A DNA stretch of 64,000 nt. Source: Dugong dugon. Lineage: Eukaryota > Chordata > Mammalia > Sirenia > Dugongidae. Positions 10,776 through 21,808 of the stretch are shown one piece after another. The stretch's first letter is position 1. Each line of letters starts with the position of its first letter. The stretch lies in assembly GCA_030035585.1 (NCBI GenBank), contig CM057481.1:58289128-58353127 (forward strand), in the 5' to 3' direction. The position numbers were made by a program, and so were the translations under genes. The notes beneath the pieces were generated by a model. That model did not search any database, was not told the DNA's origin, and saw only the letters and a program-made list of their open reading frames with translations.

Positions 10776-10906
10776 CATCAATCCTTATGGTTGCCAAATG
10801 AGGCAAATAAAAATACAGGACATGCAATATTTGGGACATTTAAACTAAAGTGTTACTCGTTTATCTGAAATTCAAATTTAATTGGGTGTTCTGTATTTTC
10901 AACCTT
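10776..10906. mobile_element. Old TIR DNA transposon remnant
   Basis: The left part AAATAAAAATACAGGAC is complementary to the right part GTGTTCTGTATTTTCAACC, with TATTTGGGACAT and TATCTGAAATTCAAATTTAA inside. It looks like a short palindromic MITE of the mammal-wide type. I cannot fix the family name. Confidence 0.5.
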
Positions 10907-12604
10907 ATCAAACCTGTTAAAACAGGGGTTATTTTGTGTTTTGTTTTTCTTTCATAGCTATATAGCTATTTATGACTTAAGAAATTTGAGCCTGAAAACC
11001 AATTTGTTTTTTCATTTAATTCTCACCAAATTAACCAACAGGGTTGGCAATATTGTTTGATTAATTAAAACAAAGTTTTTTGATTCTCTGACTCAAAGAT
11101 TTCTAAATGGAGGGAACACAAATAAATAAATCCAATATAAATAGAAAAAAAAATGAACATTTATAATTCCAAGGTTGCCATTTAATATGACACTGTGAAT
11201 AGACTCCATTCTATTGGGCAGATGGCATTACATTGGAAAGATTTCATCACAATTATAAATGCATTTAAAAAAAAAAGGAATAAGTAGGAGGATCTCAAAA
11301 TTAATTAGTCACACAACTATTTCTTCTTAATGATCTTTAGAATACAAAAGATGTTCTGTTTCAGGGTTGATACTAAATAGACAAGGGCTATAGATTTGTT
11401 TTCAAATAGCTCTAATTTGATATTTAATCTGAATCAACTAAGAACCTACTGCCAATCTTGAAAGGCAGCAGCAGAAGTAAACTCGTTTTCATCTTAATGT
11501 GTTAAGTACTATATTGTCTTCCAAAGCAATTTTCTCAAATATTTATATAGTTTACAGTAAAATCCAGTAAGGATGAAAATTGAAAAAGCAAGCCACAATA
11601 TTTGAAGAAACTATATTTACTTCAAATTAGACAATTGGAGCTTCATTATTTTAATTACCTGGGAACCAAAAACAAAGATGATTGTTAAAATTATGGTTGT
11701 TTGAGAGTAAAAAACCTTTACATTTAAATTCTAGCAACGATGAAGGATTATGAAAGCAGCAAATTTGGAAAATGAGGAAATTGACCCAAGTTACCTTGTT
11801 TTTTTCTGCTTCCACTTTAAGAGAATTACTTTTAACAATTACCAGCTGTGCCCAGAGGCTACTGTCGATAATACCACCACCCAACACAAGAATGACGGCA
11901 ACTCTGATGAAGAAGGTGTAAAAGAAAATAGAACTTCACTTCTGCAGATTGATTCTGCAGTTTTCCAATTTCCCTGTTCAGTACTGGTTGAGGCTGTGAA
12001 ATTGACCAGAGCTATATAAAATGAAAGTAAAGAGAGAATACCTCCAACTCTTAGCTTTTAGCAAATGACATCTTTATATATTTATCCTTCTCAGGCTACA
12101 GCTAGCTTCTTGATATCCTCCATGTGACATGTTTCCTGGCCGGAGACTTTTGTGTTGGCTAAAAATTCATGCTCAAAAGGAAGCAATGGAAGTAATTATT
12201 TCTAATACAAATTTAATATAATATCAGGTACTGATTGTCTTTTTTAGTTCTAGTACTTTATATATTATGTATTATTTTGTTTCTTTTAAATACAAAATTC
12301 AAGATAGATACTAACATTAGGTTCACTGATTGAGCATTGCTGGCCTTTGTTGCATTTTCATTTTTATTTCTTTTGAGGTGATCTGAGGGTTTAACAAGGA
12401 AATAGCTGTAAGACTGCATTATGTGAATCATTGGATTTAATCATATTGGAGATAGTAAAAGCATTAATTTGTCTTTTAAGTACTTGGAATTTAGCATGTA
12501 TGTGGGGAAAAAAGAGACCGTGAAACTAGTGACGAGAATATTCAATTCTTCAAAAATATTTATTCCCCCTCTCCTGCATTCTGTGCAGGGAACTGTATGA
12601 AGTA

Positions 12605-12662
12605 CTGCTCCTGTTACTAGATGGATAGATGGGTAGATGGATGGGTGGATGGATGGATAGAT
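12605..12662 (+). repeat. (GATG/GATA)n microsatellite
   Basis: Imperfect tetranucleotide run with units GATG, GATA and GGTA, such as GGATGGATGGATAGATATTC at the end. Confidence 0.85.
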
Positions 12663-12689
12663 ATTCACATGAAAATTAACTAAATCAGT

Positions 12690-13222
12690 GGAGGTTCCTG
12701 CAAGCCTCTGGTCATAACATTTTTGTCAGCTGACCAATACATAGACTTGTTTTTTGTGTGTTTCTGTTTAAAGACACCTTGTCTGATACATGTTAGTTCA
12801 TTAACATGGTACTCACAGCCAACAGCACTGTAACTGGTGCCTGAATGAAGTTTATCTTACCATGTGTTTTCTCTGTTTAGTGCTTAGGAACACTAGAAAG
12901 CACTTCTACACTACGCTTGGGGCCATTTTAAACAGCAGAATTACCAACAAAAAGGACAAAAACATGAAAGATGTGGCACTACATAGACCACAAACAGGGC
13001 ACTTGTTTACAGCATGAGAGATGAAACAAGAAGGCGAAGCATCACCTTGTTTGACCTCAGCTAGGAATATATACGTCAGGTGACTCAAATGTTCACCGCT
13101 CTATTCATGTATGTGAATGACCACAAAAGTGCTGTGAGTATTGATTTTTGGGATTACAAATAAATTTTAGCAAGTAAGTGAATTCACAAATACAGAATCT
13201 GCAAATAATGGGGATTGACTAC
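12690..13222 (-). pseudogene. Tigger-type pogo transposon, internally deleted
   Basis: Reversed, the right end reads GTAGTCAATCCCCATTATTT then GCAGATTCTGTATTTGTG, the form of a Tigger1 terminus. Further in, a short stretch ATGGCCCCAAGCGTAGT encodes the transposase start MAPSVV, and TGCTTAGG-CAC words follow. The left end contains GGTTCCTGCAAGCCTCTGG. Most of the roughly 2-kb transposase gene is missing, so this is a dead, internally deleted copy of a Tc1/mariner-class element. Confidence 0.8.
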
Positions 13223-13224
13223 AC

Positions 13225-13618
13225 TATGTTTAATAACTAAAACTGTGCTTTACTTTTAAATCTCCATTGCACACGATTGAGTTAATCATAGTTATCACTT
13301 CATAACCCAGTATCATCTTTTGATCCATAAGCTCCATCTCATGTGTTATATATGAATTTATTTCCCTTAATCCCTATTCTCAACTCCTATCCTCTCTTTC
13401 AGTTCACATATAACCAGTATAATTGGTTTGATGTGGATTCCTCTTTATCTGTTCTTGTAAAATATGTATTATGTTTTATGTGCCCTTATTTGTAATTTAT
13501 ATAAATAATATTGTGCTATGGATCTCATTCTGTTTCTTACGTTTTCATGCTGCACTGTGTTGTTAAAGTCTGTGCATGTTGCCTTGTGTACATTTAGTCA
13601 GTTCTTTTTTCTCTTTAC
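13225..13618 (-). mobile_element. Probable old L1 3' fragment
   Basis: Phrases such as ATGGATCTCATTCTGTTTC and GTCTGTGCATGTTGCCTTG in a T-rich context look like reversed L1M 3' sequence. The left part is less clear and may be unique. Confidence 0.4.
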
Positions 13619-13700
13619 TCTCCTGTCAGCTAGCTCATTGTCTGACATATTTTAGGTGTTCAATAAGTGTTCACATAATAAATTGCATAAATTAATATGT
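13619..13700 (+). mobile_element. L2-type 3' end fragment
   Basis: GTTCAATAAGTGTTCACATA and the sequence before it fit the L2 LINE terminus (consensus of a sum-up ending in CTCAATAAATATT). Short. Confidence 0.45.
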
Positions 13701-13705
13701 TGAAT

Positions 13706-14140
13706 GAGTGAATGGATGTGGTAGACAAAATAATGACCCCCCCCAGAGATGTTCATGTCCCAATCTCCAAAACCTATGAATACTATAGTTTTACTCAAAT
13801 AATGCACACCTTCTACGCTTGTTTGCTGGCTGTGCCCTCCCCCTGGGAAGCACCCTTACAAGTGCCACCATGCCAATTCTCTTCCATATGTTGCTGTAAA
13901 AAATAAAAAAAAATTAGCGTAGCGTACTTACCAAAATACCTCACAAGGGGAAGGTGCGGCTGACAACCAAACACAGAAGGCACGTGTTATTTGTGTAAAA
14001 ATATGATACGTTACCTTATACGACAAAAAGGACTTTGCAGATGTGGTCAAACTAAGGATCTTGAGATGGGGAGATTATCCTGAATTATCCAGGTGGGACC
14101 TATACAAGGGCATAATACTGGGTGGTTTGTTCTTTGGGGG
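13706..14140 (+). mobile_element. MLT1-type MaLR LTR, split by a fold-back element
   Basis: TGTGGTAGACAAAATAATGA begins the LTR, and CAGAGATGTTCATGTCCCAA follows. After the insert, TTACCTTATACGAC and then GACTTTGCAGATGTGGTC, ATCTTGAGATGGGGAGATTA and ATCCAGGTGGGACC continue the MLT1A-like consensus. The 3' half beyond about 14140 is lost or unrecognisable. Confidence 0.85.
13784..14003. mobile_element. Fold-back (palindromic) element of unknown family
   Basis: This element interrupts the MLT1 LTR. Its left arm starts TTTTACTCAAATAATGCAC at 13789. The right end, reversed from 14000, starts TTTTACACAAATAACACGTG. The two arms stay alignable for about 85-90 bases each, mostly differing by transitions: the left has CCTTCTACGCTTG and CCCTCCCCCTGGGAAG; the right, reversed, has CCTTCTGTGTTTG and CCTTCCCCTTGTGAGG. 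An AT-rich centre separates them near 13885-13915. Candidate target duplication is ATGAATAC (13776-13783) against ATGATAC (14003-14009). It is noncoding and presumably a MITE moved in trans. Confidence 0.75.
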
Positions 14141-14604
14141 TCATCTTTGGAGACCAACTACCTTACTAGGCTTAAGTCTTAAAGACTGCAGATTAATATG
14201 ATAGATTAATATGGTAGCCTTACCCATAACTGTGGCTGAATGCTTTCTGTGTGTCTGGAACCAGAATGATAACGTTTAGTAGATTAGATGTGACACAAAC
14301 TAGAGAAGAGTCTTAAGAACAGATGTTTTAAGTGCCACTCTCTTGCATACCCAGTTCAGTCCCTAAGAAGAAAATATGTTCCCTAAAATCCAGTAGGTTT
14401 GATTAACTCAGTTTACCATTGTCCATGGAAAATGCCAGGCTTTAACTGACCTTGCATCAGTTCAAACAGATGGGTATTTTTTCCAACCATTTCCCAAGTC
14501 CTCTTTGTTAGAGAACTCATGGCCCTAATTTGTGTCTGTGTCTCCACCATGCACAGGGACCTGGTTTTCTGGAGAATCACTCTTTAGGAGATCAGTTATC
14601 ATAG

Positions 14605-15445
14605 ATGTCAAGAGGCACAGGCTCTGGAATCATTCTACTCCAATTCAAACTCTTGCTGAACTACTTACTAGCTATATGGCCTATAGCAAGCTGATAACTT
14701 CTTTATGCCTCAGTTGCCTCATCTCTAAAATTGGGTTAATAACAACAAGGGAGAATGAAGAAAACCAAAGACACAAGGGAAAGATTAGTCCAAAGGACTA
14801 ATGGACCACAATTATCACAGCTTCTACCAGACTGAGTCCAGCACAACTAGATGGTACCTGGCTACCACCACCGACTGCTCTGACAGGAATCACAATAGAG
14901 GGTCCCTGACAGAGCTGGAGAGAAATGTAGGACAAAATTCTAACTCTCAAAAAAAGAGCAGACTTACTGGTCTGACAGAGACTGGAGAACCCCCAAGAGT
15001 ATGTCCCCCGGATACCCTTTTAACTCAGTAATGAAGTCACTCCTGAGGTTCACCCTTCAGCCAAAGATTAGACAGGCCCCTAAAACAAAACGAGACTAAA
15101 TAAGCACACCAGCCCAGAGGCAAGGATGAGAAGGCAGAAGGGGACAGAAAAGCTGGTAACGGTACACCCAAGTTTGAGAAGGGTGGAGTGTTGACTCGCC
15201 GTGAGGTTGGCAACCAATGTCACAAAACAATATGTGTATTAAATGTTTAATAAGAAACTAATTTACTCTGTAAACAATCAAAAGCACAATAAAAAATAAA
15301 TAAATAAATAAAATTGGGCTAGTAAGAACATTTACCTCAGAGGACCTGCTACAAGGCTTACAGGAGATAATTATATAAATTTATGTAAAGTGCTTAGTGC
15401 AGTGCTTGGCACAAAGTAAGCACTCAGTGAATAATAGTTATTATT
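14605..15445 (+). mobile_element. MIR SINE split by an L1 tail
   Basis: The left half (14605-14742) has CTCTTGCTGAACTACTTACT, then GCCTCAGTTGCCTCATCTC. The right half (15306-15445) has TTACCTCAGAGGACCTGCT and GCTTGGCACAAAGTAAGCAC. The L1 between them duplicated AAAATTGGGTTA/AAAATTGGGCTA. Confidence 0.85.
14743..15297 (+). mobile_element. L1 3' UTR insertion in a MIR
   Basis: A 5'-truncated copy of the young L1: AAGGGAGAATGAAGAAAACC, CAGACTGAGTCCAGCACAAC, GAGACTGGAGAACCCCCAAG and the ACAATATGTGTATT tail, ending in A-rich AATAAATAAATAAATAAA. It matches 36912-37478 throughout. Confidence 0.92.
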
Positions 15446-15501
15446 AATAGTAGTAGTATTCTGATAGTTAATGATAATTAAGTTTAATTTTCCAGATAAT
15501 T

Positions 15502-15711
15502 GTTGTTGTTGTCAGTTGTCATCAAGTCAATTCCGACTCTTGGTGACCCCATGTGTTACAGAGTAGAACTGCTTCATAAGGTTTTCAAGGCCGTGACCTT
15601 TCAGAAGCAGTTTGCCAGGCCTGTCTTCTGAGGTGCCTCTGGGTAGGTTTGAACTGCCAACGTTTTGGCTAATAGTGGAATGCTTAACCATCTGCACCAC
15701 TCAGGGATGCC
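15502..15711 (-). mobile_element. AfroSINE copy with (CAA)n tail
   Basis: It is flanked by TTTCCAGATAATT (15489-15501) and TTTCCAGATAGTT (15712-15724). Reversed, it has a head with GCTAATAG-reversed words, a body, and a tail ending in CAACAACAACAA. That tail is the same as the RTE copies' end. Confidence 0.92.
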
Positions 15712-15802
15712 TTTCCAGATAGTTACTATAATTAATTTTTCACTATTCATGGCAGATTAAGAAATCTGAGATTCAACTATCTTCCCAGCAGTGCTCAGTG
15801 AC

Positions 15803-16275
15803 CAGGGCTTTGAACCAATTCTGCCGGGTTCAATCATGACTGAGGAAGTGAAACTGAACAGACCCAAAGTTTTAAATTTTTAAAATTTGGGTACACCGGA
15901 ATGATAACTGGAATGGGAAAAATTATGGGTCAAAGCCCTGCTAGAAACTTAATCTCTTAGAAAATAAGGGTAGCATATGTGTTGCATAGCAACCAAATCT
16001 CTTGACCATCAGATTTTGAGTACAGTCAAAAACAGTGATGCCCGCTCAAAGATGGCAGCCAACCTTGCCGCTCTGATTGTCCTGCCAATAACCCAATCTC
16101 CCGCATCAGGCTCTTGAAACAGTTCACTGCACCTCTTCTCAGTCTCCCATTCCAGGGCTTCAACCCGTAATTTTTCCCATTCTGGTTATCGTTCCAGTGG
16201 AACCAAATTTTAAAAATTCAGGTCTCCTCCAGTTTTACTTCATCGGCCGTGACTAAACCAGTTCAAAAAACCAGT
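15803..16275. mobile_element. Large inverted-repeat element, family unknown
   Basis: Two arms face each other. The left arm is about 15818-15940, with AATTTTTAAAATTTGGGTAC then GGAATGGGAAAAATTATGGG and CAAAGCCCTG. The right arm is about 16152-16263; reversed, it reads AATTTTTAAAATTTGGTTCC then GAATGGGAAAAATTACGGG and GAAGCCCTG. Over the best 66 positions I count about 57 matches. The outer parts also align (GAAGTGAAACTGAACAGACC against GAAGTAAAACTGGAGGAGAC). The spacer of about 210 bases has no ORF. This looks like a non-autonomous DNA transposon or a folded duplicate. Confidence 0.65.
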
Positions 16276-16399
16276 TATGTCATTAACTTGGCATAAGCTC
16301 ATTATCAGTGATCCCTAGCCTTTCTAAGGATGAGAGTAGAGTAGAACCACTGTCATAGGTGCTCCGAATCTAAGTGTATGTGACTCTAAAACCAGTATG

Positions 16400-16850
16400 T
16401 ATATGTCAGTTAAGACAGGCTAAGTTATGCTGTGATAACAAATAACACCATACTCTCAGTACCTTAAATCACCAAAATTTTATTTTTCACTCATGCTTCA
16501 TGTCCAGCATGGGCCAGCAGGGGCTGTGCTCATCACAGTTACTCAGGAACCCAGACTAACAGAGCAGCTACCATCACAAATGTTTTTGGCCATCAGGCCA
16601 GAAGGAAAGCAAGCATGTGGTAAATTGTGCATTGGTTCTTGGTTTCCACCAGGAGAGACATGTATCACTTTCATTCACATTTCATTGTTCAAAGCAAGTC
16701 ATGTGGCCACCCCTAACTGCAAGTAGGGTGGGAAGTTCAATTCTACCATTCTGAGAAGGAAAGCCAGAAGGAAATATTTCTCAGAAGGAAATATTTGGGA
16801 ATCAACACCAATGACAGCCACACAATATAAGGACTGTGGTAGACACTCTT
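16400..16850 (+). mobile_element. Ancient interspersed repeat (LTR-like)
   Basis: The sequence has a familiar mammalian repeat pattern: GCTAAGTTATGCTGTGATAA, CATGTCCAGCATGGGCCAGC and ATGTGGCCACCCCTAACTGC. A relative lies at 21370-21548 and continues at 22347-22470. I cannot assign the family with certainty. Confidence 0.45.
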
Positions 16851-17005
16851 AGTGACACAGAGGTAAACAATACCCAGTCCCTGTTCTCAGTGACCTTGCA
16901 GTTAAGTAGGCAATCTGTGGCATATACACATGTCACTTTAAAACAAGCCAGTAGTTTACCCCAATCACACTGGAAAAATTAGCCAACCATCTATTACAGG
17001 GGTTC

Positions 17006-17432
17006 CTCACTGGGGCAATTTCACCACCCTAGAGGACATCTGGCACTGTCCAGAGACATTTTTGAGTCCCTGGGTGGTGCAAACAGTTAACACACTTGGC
17101 TGCTAACCAAAAAGTTGAGGTTTGAGTCTACCCAAACCCAAAGGTACCCCAGAAGAAAAGTATGGTAATCTACTTCTGAAAAACCAGCCATTTAAAATGC
17201 CATGGATCACATGGGATCATTATGAGTTGGAGGTGACTCGATAGCAACTGGTTTTTTTAGAGACATTTTTGCTTGTTATAATGGAGGGGGGTGTTGCGAT
17301 TGGCATTTAGTATGTAGAGGCCAGGGAGAGAGGCCAGGGATGCTGCTAAACATCCTACAATTCACTGGATAGTCCCCCCACAACAAAGAATTTTCCAACC
17401 CCAGATGTCAATAGTGCCAAGGCTGAGAAACT
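17006..17432 (+). mobile_element. MER20 (hAT-Charlie) split by a SINE
   Basis: The left part has GGTTCCTCACTGGGGCAATT and GGACATCTGGCACTGTCCAG. The right part has GATGCTGCTAAACATCCTAC, CACAACAAAGAATTTTCC and GTCAATAGTGCCAAGGCTGA, ending GAGAAACTCTGG. These fit MER20. Confidence 0.88.
17065..17258 (+). mobile_element. AfroSINE inside MER20
   Basis: The target duplication AGAGACATTTTTG occurs at 17052-17064 and 17259-17271. The body starts with GAGTCCCTGGGTGGTGCAAA-like sequence, includes TGGCTGCTAACCAAAAAG, and ends ACTCGATAGCAACTGG. Confidence 0.93.
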
Positions 17433-18494
17433 CTGGTCTATTGTAATTTTCACACACACTCCTAAATCTGCTGAAATGAAAATTAACCTTTGAAATATCT
17501 GCAGTTGAGACTATATATACCGACATACTCATGAAAATAAGTCAAGTGTATTCTACTGCCACATATTTCACATTCAGACATATGGTACTTTTGCTCAGAA
17601 GTACAAATCTAGTAATCCATTTTGAGATCCAAATGAAGATGACTGATTATATTTTAAATTGTTTTTTCAAAAAGATTTTGTAATTCAAATTTAAAACATT
17701 GTTCTTCAAAAGGCAGTACCACAAATATATCTGCCGACTTGATGAATCATAGTCTCAATGGAAAGAAGCACAACATGATTAGATACTGACCATGGACAAG
17801 AAGCTTTTGTGAGAGTGAGCTATTATGAGACCTTGAAAGAAGCACATTTTTCTAAGAACAGTCTACCAAGATGGGAGCAGTCAGGAAATGACCAACTGTG
17901 AGTGACCAAGCACAGGAACATGTTAAAGCTCAGTGGTACTAAGTAGTTGGTGAGACAAGCTTTGTCAAACACAAATGAATAATACAGAGGCAAGAGAGTC
18001 ATGGGGAAGGATTTCTTATACCTAAAGGTAGGAGCTGTAAATAAACCGCACTGAGGAAATGTCGATCCTCCAGCATCAACTTGTGTTAAAATTTGGGTTT
18101 TAAGATATTTTGCAGATGGCAGGTTTTACTTCCTAGTCTGGAAGGCCTGCAGTATGACTATCTCAGGAATGGAATGGAATCTGTGAATCAGAAGGCAAAC
18201 CCTGCCCCAGCAGCATGTTAACCCTGATGGTGAGGGTGAGCCAGTAGGATCATTTAAAAGAATGCACACAGCCTAGGGTCTCAGAAACAGCTTAAGGAAC
18301 CTTCGAATATGTTGGGAATGTGTGGAATCAATACATTGCTAAGTTTTCCACCTGGGTTAGCACACTGAGTCCTCAGGGTGTCAAAGCTTGTAGGGCAAAT
18401 ATAATCCAAGCACTTTATTAATTACTCAAGCTACAAGAGGTCAAAGGAGTCTGCCTAAGCCTAGCTTGGAATGTTTTTATTTACTAGGTTCCTA
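17433..18494. other. Intergenic, no feature recognised
   Basis: I see no gene or clear repeat here. A GGAATGGAATGGAAT run near 18166 is short. Confidence 0.5.
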
Positions 18495-18503
18495 CAGTCA
18501 CAG

Positions 18504-18699
18504 AGGAGCCCCAGTGGCGCAGTGGTGAAAGTGTTCAACTACTAACCGAAAGGTTGGCAGTCCGAAACCACCAGAGGCTCTGCAGGAGAAAGATGTGGCA
18601 GTCTGCTTCCGTAAAGATTTACAGCCTTGGCAGCCCTATGGGGTCACCAGGAGTCGGAATTGACGCCAAGGCAGTGGGTTTGCTTTTGGGTTTTGGTTG
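18504..18699 (+). mobile_element. AfroSINE copy, full length
   Basis: Flanked by CAGTCACAG at 18495-18503 and 18700-18708. Starts AGGAGCCCCAGTGGCGCAGT, has the body AAGATGTGGCAGTCTGCTTC, and ends GGAATTGACGCCAAGGCAGT plus a GTTT-rich tail. Confidence 0.95.
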
Positions 18700-18708
18700 C
18701 AGTCACAG

Positions 18709-20331
18709 GAGAAATTTAATTGCTATGCAAATTACTCATCAAATAGTTGGCCCCTTTCACACCTGTCCTTGGTGAATACCAGCCTTTTCATTTTTTCACT
18801 CTCTGGGCTCTGTTTATTAAGGAAACGTCTATTCCAAGAGAATACAGGCTCAAGTCTTTAGAGGTAAAGGGCCATGATTTCTGCAACTTACGTTCAAATG
18901 ATTTGGCACAAATAGTAAGAATGAAAGTACACACACATACACACACACAGTGGAATAAAGCAAAAGTAGCAAAATGTTAACCTTTGGGTAAATTGAAGGG
19001 AAGAGTTTACTGAAATTTATCGTACTATTCTTGCAAGTTTAATCCAAATAAAAAAGTGAAGCAGGGCGGGGGGCGGGGGGGACCAAAAACTAAACAAAGA
19101 AAGGAAAAAAAAAATCAGATATGTGAGGTATAGAAAGAAGTTCAACTATCTAAGCTTGAAATGTTGCAGTGAGCTGGCACTAAAGATTGTTTCAGTGTTT
19201 CCTGAAAGAAAACGTGGCAAAAATAAAAGTATTTGTATTTAATGAAAGCATTATTTAAGTCTTTGCTCAATGAATGCAAGTTGATGATGTTGCTCTCCCC
19301 AGGGTGTTTTTCAAGTGATGATGGATGGTTACAGATTTAGCCATATAGTATCAACTGGTTCCTCTCCTCACCTGCAAAAAAAGGGGCATATGGCAGATGA
19401 TGAAAATAAAGGCAGGGTTTTCAAAAACCACTGAGTTGACTTTGGTTCATCAGCACTGGCTTTAAGTTGCTTGGCTTACTAGCCACAGGTTGTGCTGAGA
19501 GAGAAGACCTTAATTAGCACTCATGCTTATGAACCCTTAGCAATTCATGGTAACAGACTATACCCTGGAGACTTCCTTGTTAATTGCCAAACGTTTTGTT
19601 ATGAGAGTTGGTGGGAATCACAGGAGAGAGAGAGAGAATGGTTTAACTTATATAGTTAATAATACATAAATACTAAAGCTAGCCTGTGGTAGGGTTTCCG
19701 CATAGTGAATATAACTATATTTTAATCAAAACAGATGTATTAGAATAGGGACACACATTAATGTGAAGTGATGACTAACTTTTGCTTTATTAACGTTCCT
19801 TAGCTTATTCTCATGCGTGCTCATATCCCTTTATGTTAAATAAGCTATATTAAGAGTATTGTTTTTATACAGCTTTGTATGGCAAACACATAGGAATTTC
19901 TAACATTTCTGAACCTACAGCATAGTCACAATTGTATTATTAGAAATTTCTGGGAGAGTCGGTGCCTAAGCCAAGGGTCAATACAGAGGAATCAGTATTG
20001 TGGTACTGTCCCATTTCTTTTAAGGCTTTTCTGCCATTTCACTTTAGTCTGTTTCCACACACACATATATACACAGAGAGAGAGAGAGAGAGTTAGAATA
20101 GACGCCCTCTTTCTTGAATACAAAGTTCAGTAAAATGGAGAATCACCCATCTTTCTTACCATGAGTCTGCTGATTAGAATCGAGCACCATTTTAGTTCCT
20201 TAAACACACCTGTAATACAGAATCTGTAATTTCCAGTTCTAGTTTCTTAAAAGTAGTATGAGAATTTAAAGAGATTTGAAACAATCTAAATACAGAATCA
20301 TTCTAGACTTTTAGAATCCCCCCTAATCTTT
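18709..20331. other. Intergenic with short simple repeats
   Basis: Contains a CA-rich run near 18932-18949, a G-rich patch near 19065-19081 and a CA/GA run at 20056-20092. The (GA)n at 19622-19636 is minor. No gene was seen. Confidence 0.5.
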
Positions 20332-20343
20332 TACAGTTGTCTT

Positions 20344-21302
20344 CCAAAACGCACTGCCATCGAGTCGATTCAGCTCATAGTGACACTTATAGGACAGAGT
20401 AGAACTGCTCTATAGGATTTCCAAGGCTGTAAATCTCTCTTTTTTTAATTATAATTTATTTATTTTATTTTTATTGTACTTTAGATGAAAGTTTACAGAG
20501 CAAACTAGTTTCTTATTAAACAGTTAATACACACATTGTTTTGTGACACTGGCTGCCAACCCCATGACATGTCAACAATCTCCCCTTCCGGACCCCGGGT
20601 TCCCCATTACCAGCTTTCCTGTCCCCTCCTGCCTTCTGGTCCTTGCCTCTGGGTTGGTGTGCCCATTTAGTCTCATTTTACGGGCCTGTCTAATCTTTGG
20701 CTGAAGGGTGAACCTCAGGAGTGACTTCGGTACTGAGTTAAAACGATGTCCGGGGGCCATACTCTTGGGGATTCTCCAGTCTCTGTCAGACCAGTAAGTG
20801 TGGTCTTCTGTTGTGAGTTAGAGTTTTGTTCTACATTTTTCTCCAGCTCTGTCCGAGACCGTTCATTGTGATCCCTGTCAAAGCAGTCGGTGGCAGTAGC
20901 TGGGCACATCCAGCTGGGCTGGACCCAGTCTGGTGGAGGCTATGGTAGTTGTGGTGCATTTGTCCCCTGGACCAATACCTCCCCTCTGTCTTTGGTTTTC
21001 TTTACTTTCCCCTTCTCCAGATGGGGTGGGACCAGTGGAGTATCTTAGATGGCCGCTCACAAGCTTCCGAGACCCCAGACACCACTCACCAAAGTAAGAT
21101 GCAGAACATTTTTTTTATAAACTATGTTATGCCAGATGAGCTAGATGTCCTCTGAGACCATGGTCCCCAGCCTTCACCGAGGCTGTAAATCTTTATGGAA
21201 GCAGACTGCCACATCTCTCTCCTGCAGAGCGGTTGGTGGGTTCTAACTGCCGACCTTTTGGTTAGCAGTAAAACACTTTAATCACTGTTCCACCAGGTCT
21301 CC
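20344..21302 (-). mobile_element. AfroSINE split by an L1 tail
   Basis: The target duplication TACAGTTGTCTT lies at 20332-20343 and 21303-21314. The 3' half (20344-20436) has ATCGAGTCGATTCAGCTCAT, and the 5' half (21193-21302) has CCGACCTTTTGGTTAGCAG. The L1 sits between them. Confidence 0.93.
20437..21179 (-). mobile_element. L1 3' UTR inserted in a SINE
   Basis: A 5'-truncated young L1 of about 743 bases. It is bounded by AGGCTGTAAATCT at 20424-20436 and 21180-21192. The poly(A) end (T-run on the plus strand) is at 20440-20460. Internal words such as CAGACTGGGTCCAGCC (reversed) match 36985-37000. Confidence 0.93.
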
Positions 21303-21548
21303 TACAGTTGTCTTACCTCTTCCTAATTTGATACGGAAAAATTTTTTAAAGTGTTTTTATGGAACAGCAGGTATACTACCTACAGTGACAAATAACCTCC
21401 AAAGTTCACTGACTTAACATAGGAAAAGATTTACTTTTCATTTCCATCATAATCATGTGTGCAGGTGGGGGTGGAAGCAGGCTCTGCTCCACAGAGTTAT
21501 TCAGGGGCTCAATATCCTTTCATGTGTTGTACCATCATTCCCTAGAGC

Positions 21549-21735
21549 AGGGGTCAGCAAACCAGTGCCCATGGGCCAAATCTAGCTATGGCACATTTTG
21601 TATGTTTTACAAGCTAAGAATGGTTTTCACATTTTAAAAGCATTGTTTAAAAAAAAAAAAAAAGAACATGTGAAGCTGACAATGTTTACTATCCGGCCCT
21701 TTACAGAAAAAGTTTCCCATTCCTGACTTAGGCCA
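21549..21735 (+). mobile_element. hAT-Charlie MITE (MER1-type)
   Basis: GGGGTCAGCAAACCAGTGCC and GGGCCAAATC at the left, and ATCCGGCCCTTTACAGAAAA then AGTTTCCCATTCCTGA at the right, fit the MER1 group. An internal A-run lies at 21650-21663. Confidence 0.65.
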
Positions 21736-21808
21736 TCAGAGACCTCTTCTGGATTCTCTACTGCAAGAGAAAAAGCAAGGGAAGTTTTAAGGGCCAGACT
21801 AAAAATGG

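Larger units (their letters stand above)
9470..12600. other. Intergenic stretch upstream of KBTBD8
   Basis: AT-rich DNA begins abruptly at the island's edge. It holds a MIR (10015-10180) and a TIR element (10776-10906). No gene, tRNA or clear young repeat was seen in the rest. Its ORFs of up to about 97 codons lack family features. Confidence 0.6.

Noticed and set aside
18504..18600. tRNA-like sequence with A and B box features
   Set aside because: It is the head of an AfroSINE, followed by the SINE body and tail, so it is not an independent tRNA gene. The same holds for the other SINE heads.
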